From JADMJV01 sp964649085 (GTDB taxonomy: Bacteria > Vulcanimicrobiota > Xenobia > Xenobiales > JADMJV01), in the NCBI GenBank assembly GCA_964649085.1, contig CAZYPN010000012.1:62001-126000 (forward strand): 64,000 nt of DNA. The letters run 5' to 3'. Each line of letters starts with the position of its first letter. The stretch's first letter is position 1. This document shows positions 32,108-41,272 of this stretch, in pieces. Position numbers and translations under genes: made by a program. Below the pieces are notes generated by a model. That model was not told the DNA's origin. It made no database searches and saw only the letters and a program-made list of their open reading frames with translations.

Positions 32108-35100
32108 TTCTGCGCATCATCCGTTGGTCGATTGAAAAACGCAGCCTGGTGCTGACGCTTACGACCCTCTTCTTGCTTTTCGGGTTGTATCAGGCGCGTT
32201 TGTTGAACATCGACGCGGTACCCGACGTCACCAATCGTCAGGTTCAGATCAACGCGCTGACCACCAGTTTGTCTGCCGAAGAAATGGAGCGCCGAGTTAC
32301 ATTTCCATTGGAGATGGCCCTGGCCGGCTTGCCCGAGATGCAGGAGATTCGTTCGATTTCTCAGTTCGGACTCTCCCAAATCACCGTGGTCTTCCACGAC
32401 CAGACCGATATCTATCGGGCCCGTCAGTGGGTCACCGAGCGTCTTCAGCAGGCGGTCGATAGTCTGCCGCCCGGGCTGCGCACCGACATGGCTCCGGTCA
32501 GCACGGGGCTCGGGGAAATCCTTTATGTGCGTCTGCACAATCCAAGACTGTCACTCATGGAGCGCCGCAGCCTCATGGATTGGGTGGTCCGACCCCAGTT
32601 ACGTTCGGTCGCCGGGTTGGCCGACGTCAACACTTGGGGCGGCGAGGTGCGTCAGCTGCAGGTCAAGCTAGAGCCCGAGAAGCTGCGCCATCACGATTTA
32701 TCGCTGGATCAGGTGATCGCTGCCATTCAGGAAAACAACGCTAACGGAGGCGGTGCCTTTATTTCACAGGGCTCGCAACAACAGGTCGTCCAGGTGCAGG
32801 GCATGTTGGCCGGCGCCGAGGACCTTCGCCAGCTCAGCATCAGCCCCCAGCAGGGGCCGCCCTGTTGGCTGGGGACTTTGGGACAGATCGAGTTTGGACC
32901 CATGATTCGTCAGGGCGCCATCACCCAGGACGGCGCCGGCGAGGAGGTCTATGCGATTTGCCTGCTGCTGGTGGGTCAGAACGGCAGCCACGTGGTCGAG
33001 GCCGTCAAACGTATCCTCCCCGAGATCGAGAAGAGCCTGCCCGAAGGCACCCGCCTGGAGCCCTTTCTCGACCGCAGTCGTCTGATCGCGGCCACGCTGC
33101 ACACCGCCGGACGCAACCTGATGGAGGGCGGTTTGCTGGTTATCGGCCTCTTGCTGGCCTTTCTGCTGCAGTTGAGGGCTGGATTGATCGTGAGCTGCGT
33201 CATTCCCCTGGCCATGCTTGTGGCCGTGTGTGGCATGCGGCTGTTCGGCATCTCGGCCAACCTGATGTCCCTGGGAGCCATCGATTTCGGAATCATTGTG
33301 GATGGGGCGGTCATCATCGTGGAAAACTGCGTGCGCCGCCTGTCCGAACTGCGCCACGAATTGGGCAGGGAGCTTTCCGAGTCGGAACGTCTGGAGGGAA
33401 TTGCTCGGGCGGCCACCGAGGTGCGCCAGGCCACTCAGTTTGGTGAAATTCTCATCCTGGCCAGCTACTTTCCCATCCTGGCACTGGTGGGCCTGGAAGG
33501 GAAGATGTTCCGCCCCATGGGTTGGACCGTCATCATGGCTCTGCTCGGGGCTATGCTCTGCTCGTTCACGGTGATTCCCGCACTCTGTGCCGTATTCCTG
33601 AAGGCCGACGAGGAGCCTCGACATCCGCTCTTCGAGGCCATCACCCCTCTCTATTCCCGGCTCAGTCTCGCTTTGATGCGCTGGCGGCGCACGGTAATGC
33701 TGGCTTCCTTGCTGTTCGCAGCAGGCGGATTGGGACTGGCCTCGCGACTGGGCACCGAGTTTATCCCCGAGCTGGCCGAAGGGGCCCTGGCGATTCAGTT
33801 CACCTATCCGCCCGGAATCAACCTTGAGGAGTCCATTCGCCTCTCTCATCAAAACGAGCATCGAGTCTTGGAGACCTGTCCTCAGGAGGTCGAGCGGGTG
33901 GTGACCCGCATCGGTCGCCCCGAGATTGCCACCGATCCCATGTTGCCCTGCCAGAGCGACATGATCGTAGAGCTGAAGCCCGGGGTGTCGCAGAACCAGG
34001 TCGTCAGCAAGCTGGAACAGGCTCTGGGTGGCCGGCCGGGCGTGGACATCAGTTTCACCCAGCCGATCAAGATGCGCATGATGGAACTGATCGAAGGCGT
34101 GGGGATACGGGCCGATCTGGGCATCAAGCTCTTTGGTGACGATCATCGCGAACTGGCCCGCCAGGCCCAGCGAGTGGCGGCGGTACTGAAAACCGTGCCC
34201 GGGGCTGCCGACGTCACGGTAGAAATGACCCAGGGTTTGCGTCAGCTTCGCATCGAGGTCGATCGCAACCGCCTGGCCCAGTTGGGAGTCACCGTGTACG
34301 ATATCAACCGGGTGCTCGAGTCGGCCGTGGGGTGCTTTCCCATCAGTACGGTCAATGACGGCAACCAGCGTTTCGACATCGTGGTGCGTCTGCCCGAGCG
34401 CCTGCGCAACGATCGCGAAGTCATTGGCAAGCTGCTGGTAACCAACGCGCGCGGCGAGCACTATCCCTTGGAGCAACTGGCTCGACTCGAGAGCGTGCTG
34501 GGACCTGTCCAGATCTCTCGCGAAAACGGGAAACGACGAATCGTGGTCCAGGCCAACACCCGCGGCCGCGACCTGGGCAGCTTCGTGGAGGAGGTGCAGC
34601 AACGCCTCGATCGCGAGGTGAAGCTGCCCGTCGGGTACTATCTGCGCTACGCCGGCACCTATGAGAAGCTCCAGTCGGGGCGGGCTCGGCTCAGCCTGGT
34701 GGTCCCCCTGGCTTTCGCACTGGTATTTGCCTTGCTCTACTGGACGTTTTCCAGCGTCAAGCTGGCGGCTCTGGTGTTCACGGGCATTCCGCTGGCCATT
34801 ACGGGTGGCGCTCTGGCCCTCTGGATGCGCGGCATGAGTCTGTCGATTTCAGCCGCCATCGGCTTTGTGGCTCTGGCAGGTGTGGCGGTGCTCAACGGCG
34901 TGGTCCTGATCACCTTTATCGAGCAGCTGCGTGCCCGCGGCGAGCCACCCAGTAGAGCCATTGGCGAGGGCACGCGGCTGCGCCTCAGACCCATCCTGAT
35001 GACGGCCTGTGTGGCGGCCCTGGGCTTCCTTCCCATGGCCCTTTCCCACGGTTCGGGGGCCGAGGTCCAGCGGCCGCTGGCCACCGTTGTGATCGGCGGG

Positions 35101-35175
35101 CTGTTCACTTCCAGTTTGCTGACTTTGCTGGTGCTGCCGGTGTTGTATCGGGAGGTCGCGTGTCCGCGCTCCTGA
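32104..35175 (+). CDS. czcA: Heavy-metal RND efflux pump (CzcA type)
   Basis: 1023 residues, full length for the family, with N-terminal helix then two large periplasmic loops and 12 predicted TM helices. The TM4 signature AIDFGIIVDGAVIIVENC (residues ~394-411) has the D-F-G-x3-D-G-A-x4-E-N pattern of pumps for divalent cations such as Zn, Co, Cd or Ni, rather than the Cu/Ag pattern. It exports periplasmic or cytosolic metal using the proton gradient. The symbol is by family; the metal has not been tested. Overlaps: 4 nt with the adaptor, 16 nt with the channel gene. Confidence 0.94.
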   Translation: MILRIIRWSIEKRSLVLTLTTLFLLFGLYQARLLNIDAVPDVTNRQVQINALTTSLSAEEMERRVTFPLEMALAGLPEMQEIRSISQFGLSQITVVFHDQTDIYRARQWVTERLQQAVDSLPPGLRTDMAPVSTGLGEILYVRLHNPRLSLMERRSLMDWVVRPQLRSVAGLADVNTWGGEVRQLQVKLEPEKLRHHDLSLDQVIAAIQENNANGGGAFISQGSQQQVVQVQGMLAGAEDLRQLSISPQQGPPCWLGTLGQIEFGPMIRQGAITQDGAGEEVYAICLLLVGQNGSHVVEAVKRILPEIEKSLPEGTRLEPFLDRSRLIAATLHTAGRNLMEGGLLVIGLLLAFLLQLRAGLIVSCVIPLAMLVAVCGMRLFGISANLMSLGAIDFGIIVDGAVIIVENCVRRLSELRHELGRELSESERLEGIARAATEVRQATQFGEILILASYFPILALVGLEGKMFRPMGWTVIMALLGAMLCSFTVIPALCAVFLKADEEPRHPLFEAITPLYSRLSLALMRWRRTVMLASLLFAAGGLGLASRLGTEFIPELAEGALAIQFTYPPGINLEESIRLSHQNEHRVLETCPQEVERVVTRIGRPEIATDPMLPCQSDMIVELKPGVSQNQVVSKLEQALGGRPGVDISFTQPIKMRMMELIEGVGIRADLGIKLFGDDHRELARQAQRVAAVLKTVPGAADVTVEMTQGLRQLRIEVDRNRLAQLGVTVYDINRVLESAVGCFPISTVNDGNQRFDIVVRLPERLRNDREVIGKLLVTNARGEHYPLEQLARLESVLGPVQISRENGKRRIVVQANTRGRDLGSFVEEVQQRLDREVKLPVGYYLRYAGTYEKLQSGRARLSLVVPLAFALVFALLYWTFSSVKLAALVFTGIPLAITGGALALWMRGMSLSISAAIGFVALAGVAVLNGVVLITFIEQLRARGEPPSRAIGEGTRLRLRPILMTACVAALGFLPMALSHGSGAEVQRPLATVVIGGLFTSSLLTLLVLPVLYREVACPRS

Positions 35176-36437
35176 AAACCTGTTTGCTGGCGCTGCTGTG
35201 CCTGTTGTCGGCCACAGCCCAGGAGCCGCTCACCCTGGAGCACTGCCTGCAACTTTCCCAAGCTCATCACCCCGAGCCCCGATTGGCTCAGGCCCGACTG
35301 CGCCAGGCCGAACTGGCTTACGACTCTGCCGATGCGCTGCCCAGCGCCCAACTGGGTGTGGGCAGCTGGCAGGGTCGTGGAGACACCCTGCTCAATGCCA
35401 ACTACATCGCTCAGAATCGCGGCGACTACTATGTCTTTATGCAGCAGCAGTTTCGTCCACCGGGCCAGAGCGCGTCGCGCAAAGAGTTGGCGCGATTCGA
35501 GTTGGAGTCGCTGAGGGGAGAGGTGCAGATGGGTCGGCTGCGCCGCCAGCAGGAGGTGCGCGATGCCTTCTATCAGGTGGTTGCGGCCCAGCAACTCAGC
35601 GATCTTTCCCAGGAAAGCCTGCACCTGGCCGAGGAATTGCTGCGCATTGCTCGGCTGCGGGTAAGGGCCGGAACCAGCCCCAGAATGGACGAACTCAACG
35701 CCACCATCCAGCGCAACCGGGCCGAACAGGATCTGCGCCTGGCTCGCCGCCAGCTGTCCCAGAGTCGAGCCCTGCTGGGGCCGCTGATCGGTCGTCCGGC
35801 TGTCAATGAGCTCATCTGCCAGGGTGAACTGGCCAGGTTGCCCCAGCTGGCACCGTATGCCGACCTTGCTGCGCAGGCCCAACAACACCCTAAGCTGCAG
35901 GCCGCTCGCGCCCAGCTCGAGGCCAGCCGTCAGCAACTCAAGGTGGCCCAGCAGCAGGGGGGGCCGGTGCCCGGCATTCTGGGGGTCTACGATCTGGCGC
36001 GTCCCAGCTATGCGGTTCAGCTGACGCTGTCCATTCCGCTGGACTGGGGCGAGCTGGGATCGGAGGTCGATCAGCGCCGCGCTGCCGAGGAACAACGACT
36101 GCATCAACTGGAAGCGGAAATTCTGGCCCTGGAAGTGGAGGTGGCTCGAAATTACCAGGCCTGTATTTCGGCCGGCGAGGAGCTGGCCAGCTATCGAGAG
36201 CAGATTCTGGCTCCTGCCGAAGAACTCGTCAAAGTGACCCGCTACGGTTACGAGCGCGGGGCCTTACCCTACCTTCAGCTGGTGACGGTTCAGCAACAAC
36301 TCAGCTCTCTGCGCCGAGACTTTGTGCAGCGTCAGCTGGAGGGCCAGCTGGCCTTCAGTGCGTTGCAGACCGCTCTGGGTCGAGAAGCCGGGCAATTCGA
36401 CGCTGCAGTGCCTCACACAGAGCCGCCGACTCGGTAA
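35160..36437 (+). CDS. CzcC/TolC-type outer-membrane efflux channel
   Basis: 425 residues from GTG (SD GGAGG, four to five bases). Signal peptide MSALLKTCLLALLCLLSATA; no lipobox. Two repeats of the outer-membrane-efflux fold: LTLEHCLQLSQAHHPEPRLAQ at the start of repeat 1, and QAQQHPKLQAARAQLEASRQ at the start of repeat 2. Helices are Gln/Ala/Leu-rich. It completes the CzcB-CzcA-CzcC tripartite system; the unusual gene order is B-A-C. Confidence 0.92.
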   Translation: MSALLKTCLLALLCLLSATAQEPLTLEHCLQLSQAHHPEPRLAQARLRQAELAYDSADALPSAQLGVGSWQGRGDTLLNANYIAQNRGDYYVFMQQQFRPPGQSASRKELARFELESLRGEVQMGRLRRQQEVRDAFYQVVAAQQLSDLSQESLHLAEELLRIARLRVRAGTSPRMDELNATIQRNRAEQDLRLARRQLSQSRALLGPLIGRPAVNELICQGELARLPQLAPYADLAAQAQQHPKLQAARAQLEASRQQLKVAQQQGGPVPGILGVYDLARPSYAVQLTLSIPLDWGELGSEVDQRRAAEEQRLHQLEAEILALEVEVARNYQACISAGEELASYREQILAPAEELVKVTRYGYERGALPYLQLVTVQQQLSSLRRDFVQRQLEGQLAFSALQTALGREAGQFDAAVPHTEPPTR

Positions 36438-36600
36438 CTCGCAGGCCGGCCACAACAGCCTCGAGCAGGGGTCGTTGTCGGGACTGAAGCCCCTGAATTC
36501 GCTGCAGCTTTCTCAGGGCAAACTGTCCGGGCGTTTCCCAATACTCGGCCGGCAGATTGGACCCGGGCGGGGCAGGGAGGGCGGGAAGTTGAGAATTCAT
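36355..36600 (-). CDS. Possible small hypothetical protein
   Basis: 81 residues (ATG 36600), with composition like a real helical protein: AEYWETPGQFALRKLQRIQG, RPLLEAVVAGLRVTES, ALQRRIARLLD. It overlaps the end of the channel gene by 83 nt on the opposite strand, lacks a clear SD, and could start earlier at 36681. Included because the 36438-36709 gap has no better explanation; it may not be expressed. Confidence 0.35.
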   Translation of the reverse strand: MNSQLPALPAPPGSNLPAEYWETPGQFALRKLQRIQGLQSRQRPLLEAVVAGLRVTESAALCEALQRRIARLLDPERSATH

Positions 36601-36709
36601 TGGAGCGTGATACCCGGCCGAGCGGACATTGAATCCCGCAAAGAGAGGATTTTTCAAGTTAGGGCGCGCTTCGGGCATCAACCGGGCGCCGTCGTGCCCT
36701 TTCTCTTGC

Positions 36710-37570
36710 CTAATCAGCTGCCTTGAGGTCTGGGAAGTCCTGGGTTTTGGAGGTTTCGCCTCGGCAGCCGTAACATCGGTAGAGGCGTCGCGCCCCCCAC
36801 ACCTCTTTCGTCAGCGGTTGCTGGCAGATCCAGCAGGGCAGGCCCTCACGGCCAAAGACCCAGTGGCGATAGCGACGCCGTGGCTCACGCCGTTGGCGGG
36901 CCTGTTCCACCAGCTCGGGGTGGTTGGTGATGCCCCCGGTTTTCAACGAGCGTTGGGCCAGCAGGCGGGCGGCACGGGCCAACCTGCCGGCCTGTTCCGG
37001 GCTGAGTTGGCGGGGCTTGAGCTCAGGAGACAGTCCGGCACAGAAGAGAATTTCGGAGCGTAGATAGTTGCCCGGTCCCGCCCAGAAACTCTGGTCGAGC
37101 AACAACGTGGCCAGCTGGCGACCGCGAAAACGAGCGTCCTGCAGTTGCGCCAGCAGTGCCTGCCCTGTCACCCGAGGGTGCAGCAGATCCGGGCCCAGCT
37201 GGCGCAGGTAGGGCTGAGTGTCGAGTTCTTCCGCCGTCAGCAGCTCCAGGTCGGTAGCGCTGTACAGGCTGGCCGAACGTCCCTGACAGCTGAGGCGAAG
37301 CCGCAGCTGACGACGGGTTTGGGGCGGTTGATGCTGGCGATGAAGCCTCCAGCGACCGTAGAGCTGCATATGGGCATAAAGGGTGTGGCCCGATTCGAAT
37401 TCCAAGAGAAAGGCCTTGCCACGGGCCTCTACCTGGCGCAGGCGTTGACCGTTTTGGGCCAGCAGCCTGTCCGCCAGGGGTTCATAGGGGCACTCGAGTT
37501 CGACTTCTCGACCCTCGAGCAGTCGCCGCAGTTGCGCGGCCTGTCGGTGAATCTCGGGGCCTTCAGGCAA
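36710..37570 (-). CDS. nei: Fpg/Nei-family DNA glycosylase (endonuclease VIII-like)
   Basis: 286 residues. The start is TTG 37570, because the catalytic Pro must follow the initiator Met and the frame reads M-PEGPEIHR there; an SD (GAGGG) lies eight bases upstream. Conserved Glu3, a Lys in EARGKAFLLEF, the helix-two-turn-helix with GPGNYLRSEILFCAGLSP, and a C4 zinc finger (CWIC ... CYGC) close to the C-terminus are all present. It removes oxidised pyrimidines and cuts the strand by beta/delta elimination. It overlaps the upstream zinc-ribbon gene by eight bases. Confidence 0.92.
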   Translation of the reverse strand: MPEGPEIHRQAAQLRRLLEGREVELECPYEPLADRLLAQNGQRLRQVEARGKAFLLEFESGHTLYAHMQLYGRWRLHRQHQPPQTRRQLRLRLSCQGRSASLYSATDLELLTAEELDTQPYLRQLGPDLLHPRVTGQALLAQLQDARFRGRQLATLLLDQSFWAGPGNYLRSEILFCAGLSPELKPRQLSPEQAGRLARAARLLAQRSLKTGGITNHPELVEQARQRREPRRRYRHWVFGREGLPCWICQQPLTKEVWGARRLYRCYGCRGETSKTQDFPDLKAAD

Positions 37571-38792
37571 CCGGTGTGCCCTCGCAGTCGGTCTGTTGCT
37601 CCTGCATCTGGCGCGACAGTTGCCCAAGCTCCTGTGGGGCCAGACCACAGCGGATCAACTCATCGCACAAGGCCGGCAGGGCAGCGCGGTCGTCGTTTTC
37701 GAGGGCCTGGCTCAGTCGCTCCAGCACCCGGGTGAATTCGGCCTGGGATTGGTGAAGCAGCTCCTGAGCCTGTTGTAGGAGGGGATCGTCGGCAGGCTTG
37801 AGTTGCCCCAACTGCTGGCCAACTCGTTGGGCCCGGGCTTGAGCCGATTGCACCAGGTCCCAACAGCCTCGCGGCTCGAGCTGACCACGCTGCACCTGCT
37901 CTATCGCCTCGACGAGCTCGGCGATGCGCTCGGGTAGCCCTGGTTGCAGCCCCTCGGAGTGCAGGTCCAGGGTGGAGGCGTTGTCCTCGAAGCTTTGGGG
38001 CAGCCGAGTGCCACATCGCGAACACATTCGCTGGGTGCGCGGGTTGGAATGGCCACAACGAGGGCAGGCAAAATCTCCGCGGAGCGGTTGCTCGAAGTCG
38101 AGTTGCACCCCCCTTTGCCACTCAAAGAGTTGCTCGGTGAGTTGAGCCAGCTGTTGGAGATGTTGCTCGACCGTCTCGGGCTGCAGGGCTTCCAGTTGCT
38201 CCAGAACCACCCACAGCTCTTCCAACTGCGCTTCCAACTGGCCTCGCTGGGCGGGGCTCAGGCCCCAAGACTGCAGCTGCACTTCTTCGTCCTGATAGCG
38301 CTGGCAGAACTGTTCCAGCACCTGAACATAGTGCTCCAGGCGAAGGCTGAAGGCTTCCCAGGGCAGCATTTCGGCCAGGCAGGCCCGACCCACGCGCAGC
38401 AGCTCGTGAATATAGGGAGAAGGGGACAGGCGAGGCTGCCGCTCATACCAGCTGGCCAGCTGTGGGTAGCCTTCAAGTGCCGAGGTCAGCTGGGCCCGGG
38501 CCTTCTCCCAGTGCTCTTGCCAGGGTTCCCCTTCAAACCAGGCTTCGCGCATGGCGTCAATGGCTGCGTAGGTCAGCTGGTAGGCTACCAGAATGGGGTC
38601 GATCAGGTTGCGCAGTTCTTCGTCGTATAGAAAGTCCAGGCACTGGGCGTGCAGGGCCTGACACATTTCCTGCACTTCCAGCTCGAACTCGTCCAGAGCC
38701 AGCCACTGCTCGTCACACGGGCTTTGCTCACCCCATTGCTGAAGTTGTTCAAGCAAAGCCCCGTAGGCCGGAAGTGAGGCCAGGATGTCCAT
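37563..38792 (-). CDS. Helical protein with central zinc ribbon (paralog of 8038-9012)
   Basis: 409 residues. The N-terminal ~245 residues are helical, acidic and Gln/Leu-rich. The zinc ribbon CPRCGHSNPRTQRMCSRCG is at ~248-266. The C-terminal domain (IAELVEAIEQVQRGQLEPRG ... LLQQAQELLHQSQAEF) matches the C-terminal block of the 8038 protein (LVDAIDAVYAGELGPEG ... LLIEAQELLQSL). No membrane segment or known catalytic motif. It is coupled by overlap to nei; whether it binds nucleic acid or protein is unknown. Confidence 0.82.
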   Translation of the reverse strand: MDILASLPAYGALLEQLQQWGEQSPCDEQWLALDEFELEVQEMCQALHAQCLDFLYDEELRNLIDPILVAYQLTYAAIDAMREAWFEGEPWQEHWEKARAQLTSALEGYPQLASWYERQPRLSPSPYIHELLRVGRACLAEMLPWEAFSLRLEHYVQVLEQFCQRYQDEEVQLQSWGLSPAQRGQLEAQLEELWVVLEQLEALQPETVEQHLQQLAQLTEQLFEWQRGVQLDFEQPLRGDFACPRCGHSNPRTQRMCSRCGTRLPQSFEDNASTLDLHSEGLQPGLPERIAELVEAIEQVQRGQLEPRGCWDLVQSAQARAQRVGQQLGQLKPADDPLLQQAQELLHQSQAEFTRVLERLSQALENDDRAALPALCDELIRCGLAPQELGQLSRQMQEQQTDCEGTPVA

Positions 38793-38846
38793 GGACGAGG
38801 AGTCTTGGTGGCCCGAAGAGCGGTTCCTTCAGAACCGGGCAAGTGC

Positions 38847-39752
38847 CTACATCGCCGAGAGCAGGCGCTGAGCGATGTTGCCGATGTGACCGGCCCGATC
38901 GGTTCCGTTGACCACCCGGCGAGCGTTGTGGAAGTCGGCCCGACCGTTGCCCACGTAGTCGCCGAGTTTGCGGCCGGTGAAGGTGCCGTCGCGCATGCCA
39001 CCCACCAGGATGCGGGCCGCCACCTGAGGATCGCGGGCTCGCTCCGGGTTGCTGACGAGGTCAACCCCCAGACGGCGCGACCAGTCGGCGTAGTTGCGAC
39101 GTCCCGTGATTTGCACGTAGCCCCGGCCTTTGAAGCGAACACCGTCGCCAGAGTAGCAATTCCCCAGACTGCGTCGTCCCTCATAGGCATTTCCCGAGGC
39201 AAACTCGGTCATCGCGCCGCCGGCATTGGATTCGTGGCAGGCCGTGGCCAGGATATAGGCAATCTGGGCTCGGTCGGTGACCCCCTGGCGTTGGCACTCG
39301 GCCAGAATACCGGGGAAATGCTGGCGGGCGTTGTTCTGAATGTTGCGCGGAAGAACGCTGACCAGTCGGTTAACGTCGATCGGCCCGCTATAACTGCCCA
39401 CCGGACCCATGGGTCCACAGCCGCAGCAGCCGGGAGCACCGGGGCCCTGGGGCCCCATCGGGAAGGGTTGGGGAAAGGGCATTGGGTAGCCCATCCCAGG
39501 CATCCCCATGCCCATACCAGGCATCCCCATGCCGGGCATGCCCATACCCATGAGGTCACCGAATGCCGGGTTCATCATCATGGGCATTCCGAACTGACCC
39601 ATACCCATCTGGCCACCCATCATCATTTGCATCATCATCATCATCTGGCCCATTTGCGCCAGCATCATGCCGGCCATCATGGGGTTGAATCCGACGGGGC
39701 CAGCTCCGAATGCTGGCGACATCTGGGGTCCGAACATCATGGGGTTGAACAA
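38847..39752 (-). CDS. Methionine-rich N-terminal region fused to a GH19 chitinase/lysozyme-like domain
   Basis: 301 residues from TTG 39752, which has GGAGG five bases upstream. Residues 1-100 contain 34 Met with Gly, Pro and Phe in short repeats (MPGMGMPGMGMGMPGMG), followed by a CCGCG turn. From ~125 a GH19-like domain begins (VLPRNIQNNARQHFPGIL), with the likely catalytic Glu174 in ATACHESNAGG, YEGRRSLGN and the substrate-cleft motif GVRFKGRGYVQITGRRNYADW. It should cleave chitin or peptidoglycan. There is no standard signal peptide, so export is unclear. Confidence 0.85.
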   Translation of the reverse strand: MFNPMMFGPQMSPAFGAGPVGFNPMMAGMMLAQMGQMMMMMQMMMGGQMGMGQFGMPMMMNPAFGDLMGMGMPGMGMPGMGMGMPGMGYPMPFPQPFPMGPQGPGAPGCCGCGPMGPVGSYSGPIDVNRLVSVLPRNIQNNARQHFPGILAECQRQGVTDRAQIAYILATACHESNAGGAMTEFASGNAYEGRRSLGNCYSGDGVRFKGRGYVQITGRRNYADWSRRLGVDLVSNPERARDPQVAARILVGGMRDGTFTGRKLGDYVGNGRADFHNARRVVNGTDRAGHIGNIAQRLLSAM

Positions 39753-40022
39753 GCGGGCCTCCTGCTATGCGATTCTCTCTGCTATTTGGTCAGAAGTGGG
39801 CGAAATTCCTGGTTCTGGAGGCCTGGTAGGGTTTCGTTGGTGGCCGCTCCTCTGCTCTGGAAAGTCCTGAGAATATCGGTATTTCCAGCGTTCTTCGGCC
39901 AAGGATGGCCCGAGTGTTGCTGAACTTTAATGGACGTTGGGGATGCTATCCAACGACGCCTGCAACGTTACCTCGCCGAAATGGCGAATCAAGTCCGACG
40001 TACTGGCTTGCCCCGGCTCGGG

Positions 40023-40907
40023 CTACTCCTTGGAGCGGTCGGCCTGACGCACCAGCAGGTCCTGAACATTCGAGGTGATCATCGCGGCGTAGCGACCCGT
40101 GGGTAAATCATTGCTGTCTTCACCAAAGGGGTCTTCGATTTGTTCGGCGATCAGTTCCAGGCTGGCCAGCACGTAGAATACAAAGACCACCACGGGCACG
40201 GCCAGCCAGTTGAGGGCAAAGGCGTAGCCCATCGGCAGGGTTACCGAGTAGGCTACGATGAATTTCTTGAGGAAGGTGATGTAACTGTAGGGAATCGGCG
40301 TATTCTTGATGCGCTCGCAGGCTCCGCAGACGTCCATCAGGTTGGTCAGGTCGCCATTGAGCATCCAGAGCTGGGTGTCGCTTAACTTGCCCTCTTGCCT
40401 CCAGGCGGAGACTCGCTGCACCAACCGGCCGGCCAGCTGGGCAGGTACATGCTTGCTGCGATCAATGCCCTCCGACGGGTCTGTGGGCTTCTGGCAGTTG
40501 AGGAGGTGGTCGCTGAGTTCTACCGCAAATGCGCCCACCAGATGGGCCACCTCACGTCGTTCCCCTCGGGCTTCGTCGGGAAGAAAGGCGTCGAACTTGA
40601 TGGCCAGATTGCGACTGCAGTTCACCAGCGAGCCCCACAGCTTCCGGCCTTCCCACCAGCGCTCGTAGGCGGTGTTGGTGCGAAAGACTAAGAGCATGCT
40701 GATGGCAAAGCCCAGCAGCCCGTGCATCAAGGTGATGTTCTTTAAGGGGTGATTGTCGGCCAGATGCAGGTAGGTCAGTTCCAACCAGGCGATGGCGGCC
40801 GTGAATACCGCCAGCAATAGCAGCATCGGAATGAGTTTTCGAAACGTATCCGCCTTGTGAAACTCAAATACCGGCTTAAACCACTTGGTAGAATCTTCGT
40901 CGAGCAT
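40023..40907 (-). CDS. Bestrophin family anion channel
   Basis: 294 residues. Family motifs: AISMLLVFRTNTAYERWWEG, the gating neck region, CERIKNTPIPYSYITF, and the C-terminal IAEQIEDPFGEDSNDLP. Four membrane helices are predicted (two near residues 25-80, two near 200-250). Bacterial homologues form pentameric channels for chloride or other ions. Encoded just downstream of the sulfide-detoxification operon on the same strand; functional link unproven. Confidence 0.93.
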   Translation of the reverse strand: MLDEDSTKWFKPVFEFHKADTFRKLIPMLLLLAVFTAAIAWLELTYLHLADNHPLKNITLMHGLLGFAISMLLVFRTNTAYERWWEGRKLWGSLVNCSRNLAIKFDAFLPDEARGERREVAHLVGAFAVELSDHLLNCQKPTDPSEGIDRSKHVPAQLAGRLVQRVSAWRQEGKLSDTQLWMLNGDLTNLMDVCGACERIKNTPIPYSYITFLKKFIVAYSVTLPMGYAFALNWLAVPVVVFVFYVLASLELIAEQIEDPFGEDSNDLPTGRYAAMITSNVQDLLVRQADRSKE

Positions 40908-40949
40908 CGAGGGCGCTTCCCTCAGGCTCGAAGGGCTCCTGTCGAACGA

Positions 40950-41258
40950 TCAGTCCAAAGGACACTCGCGAATACAGTCGAGCAGAGTGGGCAACTTGGG
41001 GTGCGTGATGAAGTAGTAGGTCTGGTTGGCTGCTCGGGTCGACCCCAGCAATCCCAACGTCTTCAAGCGATTGAGGTAGAGCGATACGGTGGGCTGAGGC
41101 ATTTGGGTTTTTTCGGCGATCTCGTTCACCGAGAGCCGACCATGAAGGTCGAGAATTTCCACGATGTGCAGGCGTAAGGGATGGCCCAGCAGCTTGAACA
41201 TGCTGGCTGCAAACTCACGTTTCTCCAGCCCGATTTCCGATTGACTGCGGGTGCTCAT
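40950..41258 (-). CDS. ArsR-family repressor, likely sulfide/persulfide-responsive
   Basis: 102 residues from ATG 41258. Winged-helix core: FKLLGHPLRLHIVEIL, LSVNEIAEKTQMPQPTVSLY (recognition helix), LNRLKTLGLLGSTR and a wing YYFITHP. The only cysteines are C95 and C99 in the last helix (DCIREC). Its operon partners handle persulfide, so it probably senses reactive sulfur through this C-x3-C pair. The known sensors SqrR/BigR use one Cys in an early helix and one in the last helix, so the arrangement here is different. Likely operator: the AT-rich repeat at 43183-43196. Confidence 0.85.
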   Translation of the reverse strand: MSTRSQSEIGLEKREFAASMFKLLGHPLRLHIVEILDLHGRLSVNEIAEKTQMPQPTVSLYLNRLKTLGLLGSTRAANQTYYFITHPKLPTLLDCIRECPLD

Positions 41259-41272
41259 CTTCTCCACTTTGG

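Noticed and set aside
32764..34602. 612-residue minus-strand open frame opposite czcA
   Set aside because: Fully antisense to a motif-rich RND pump; His/Gln-rich composition is the usual shadow pattern.
39753..40022. Possible RNA gene in the 270-bp gap before bestrophin
   Set aside because: Only a 6-bp hairpin near 39930-39960 is seen; no tRNA-like arms, promoter or open frame of note.
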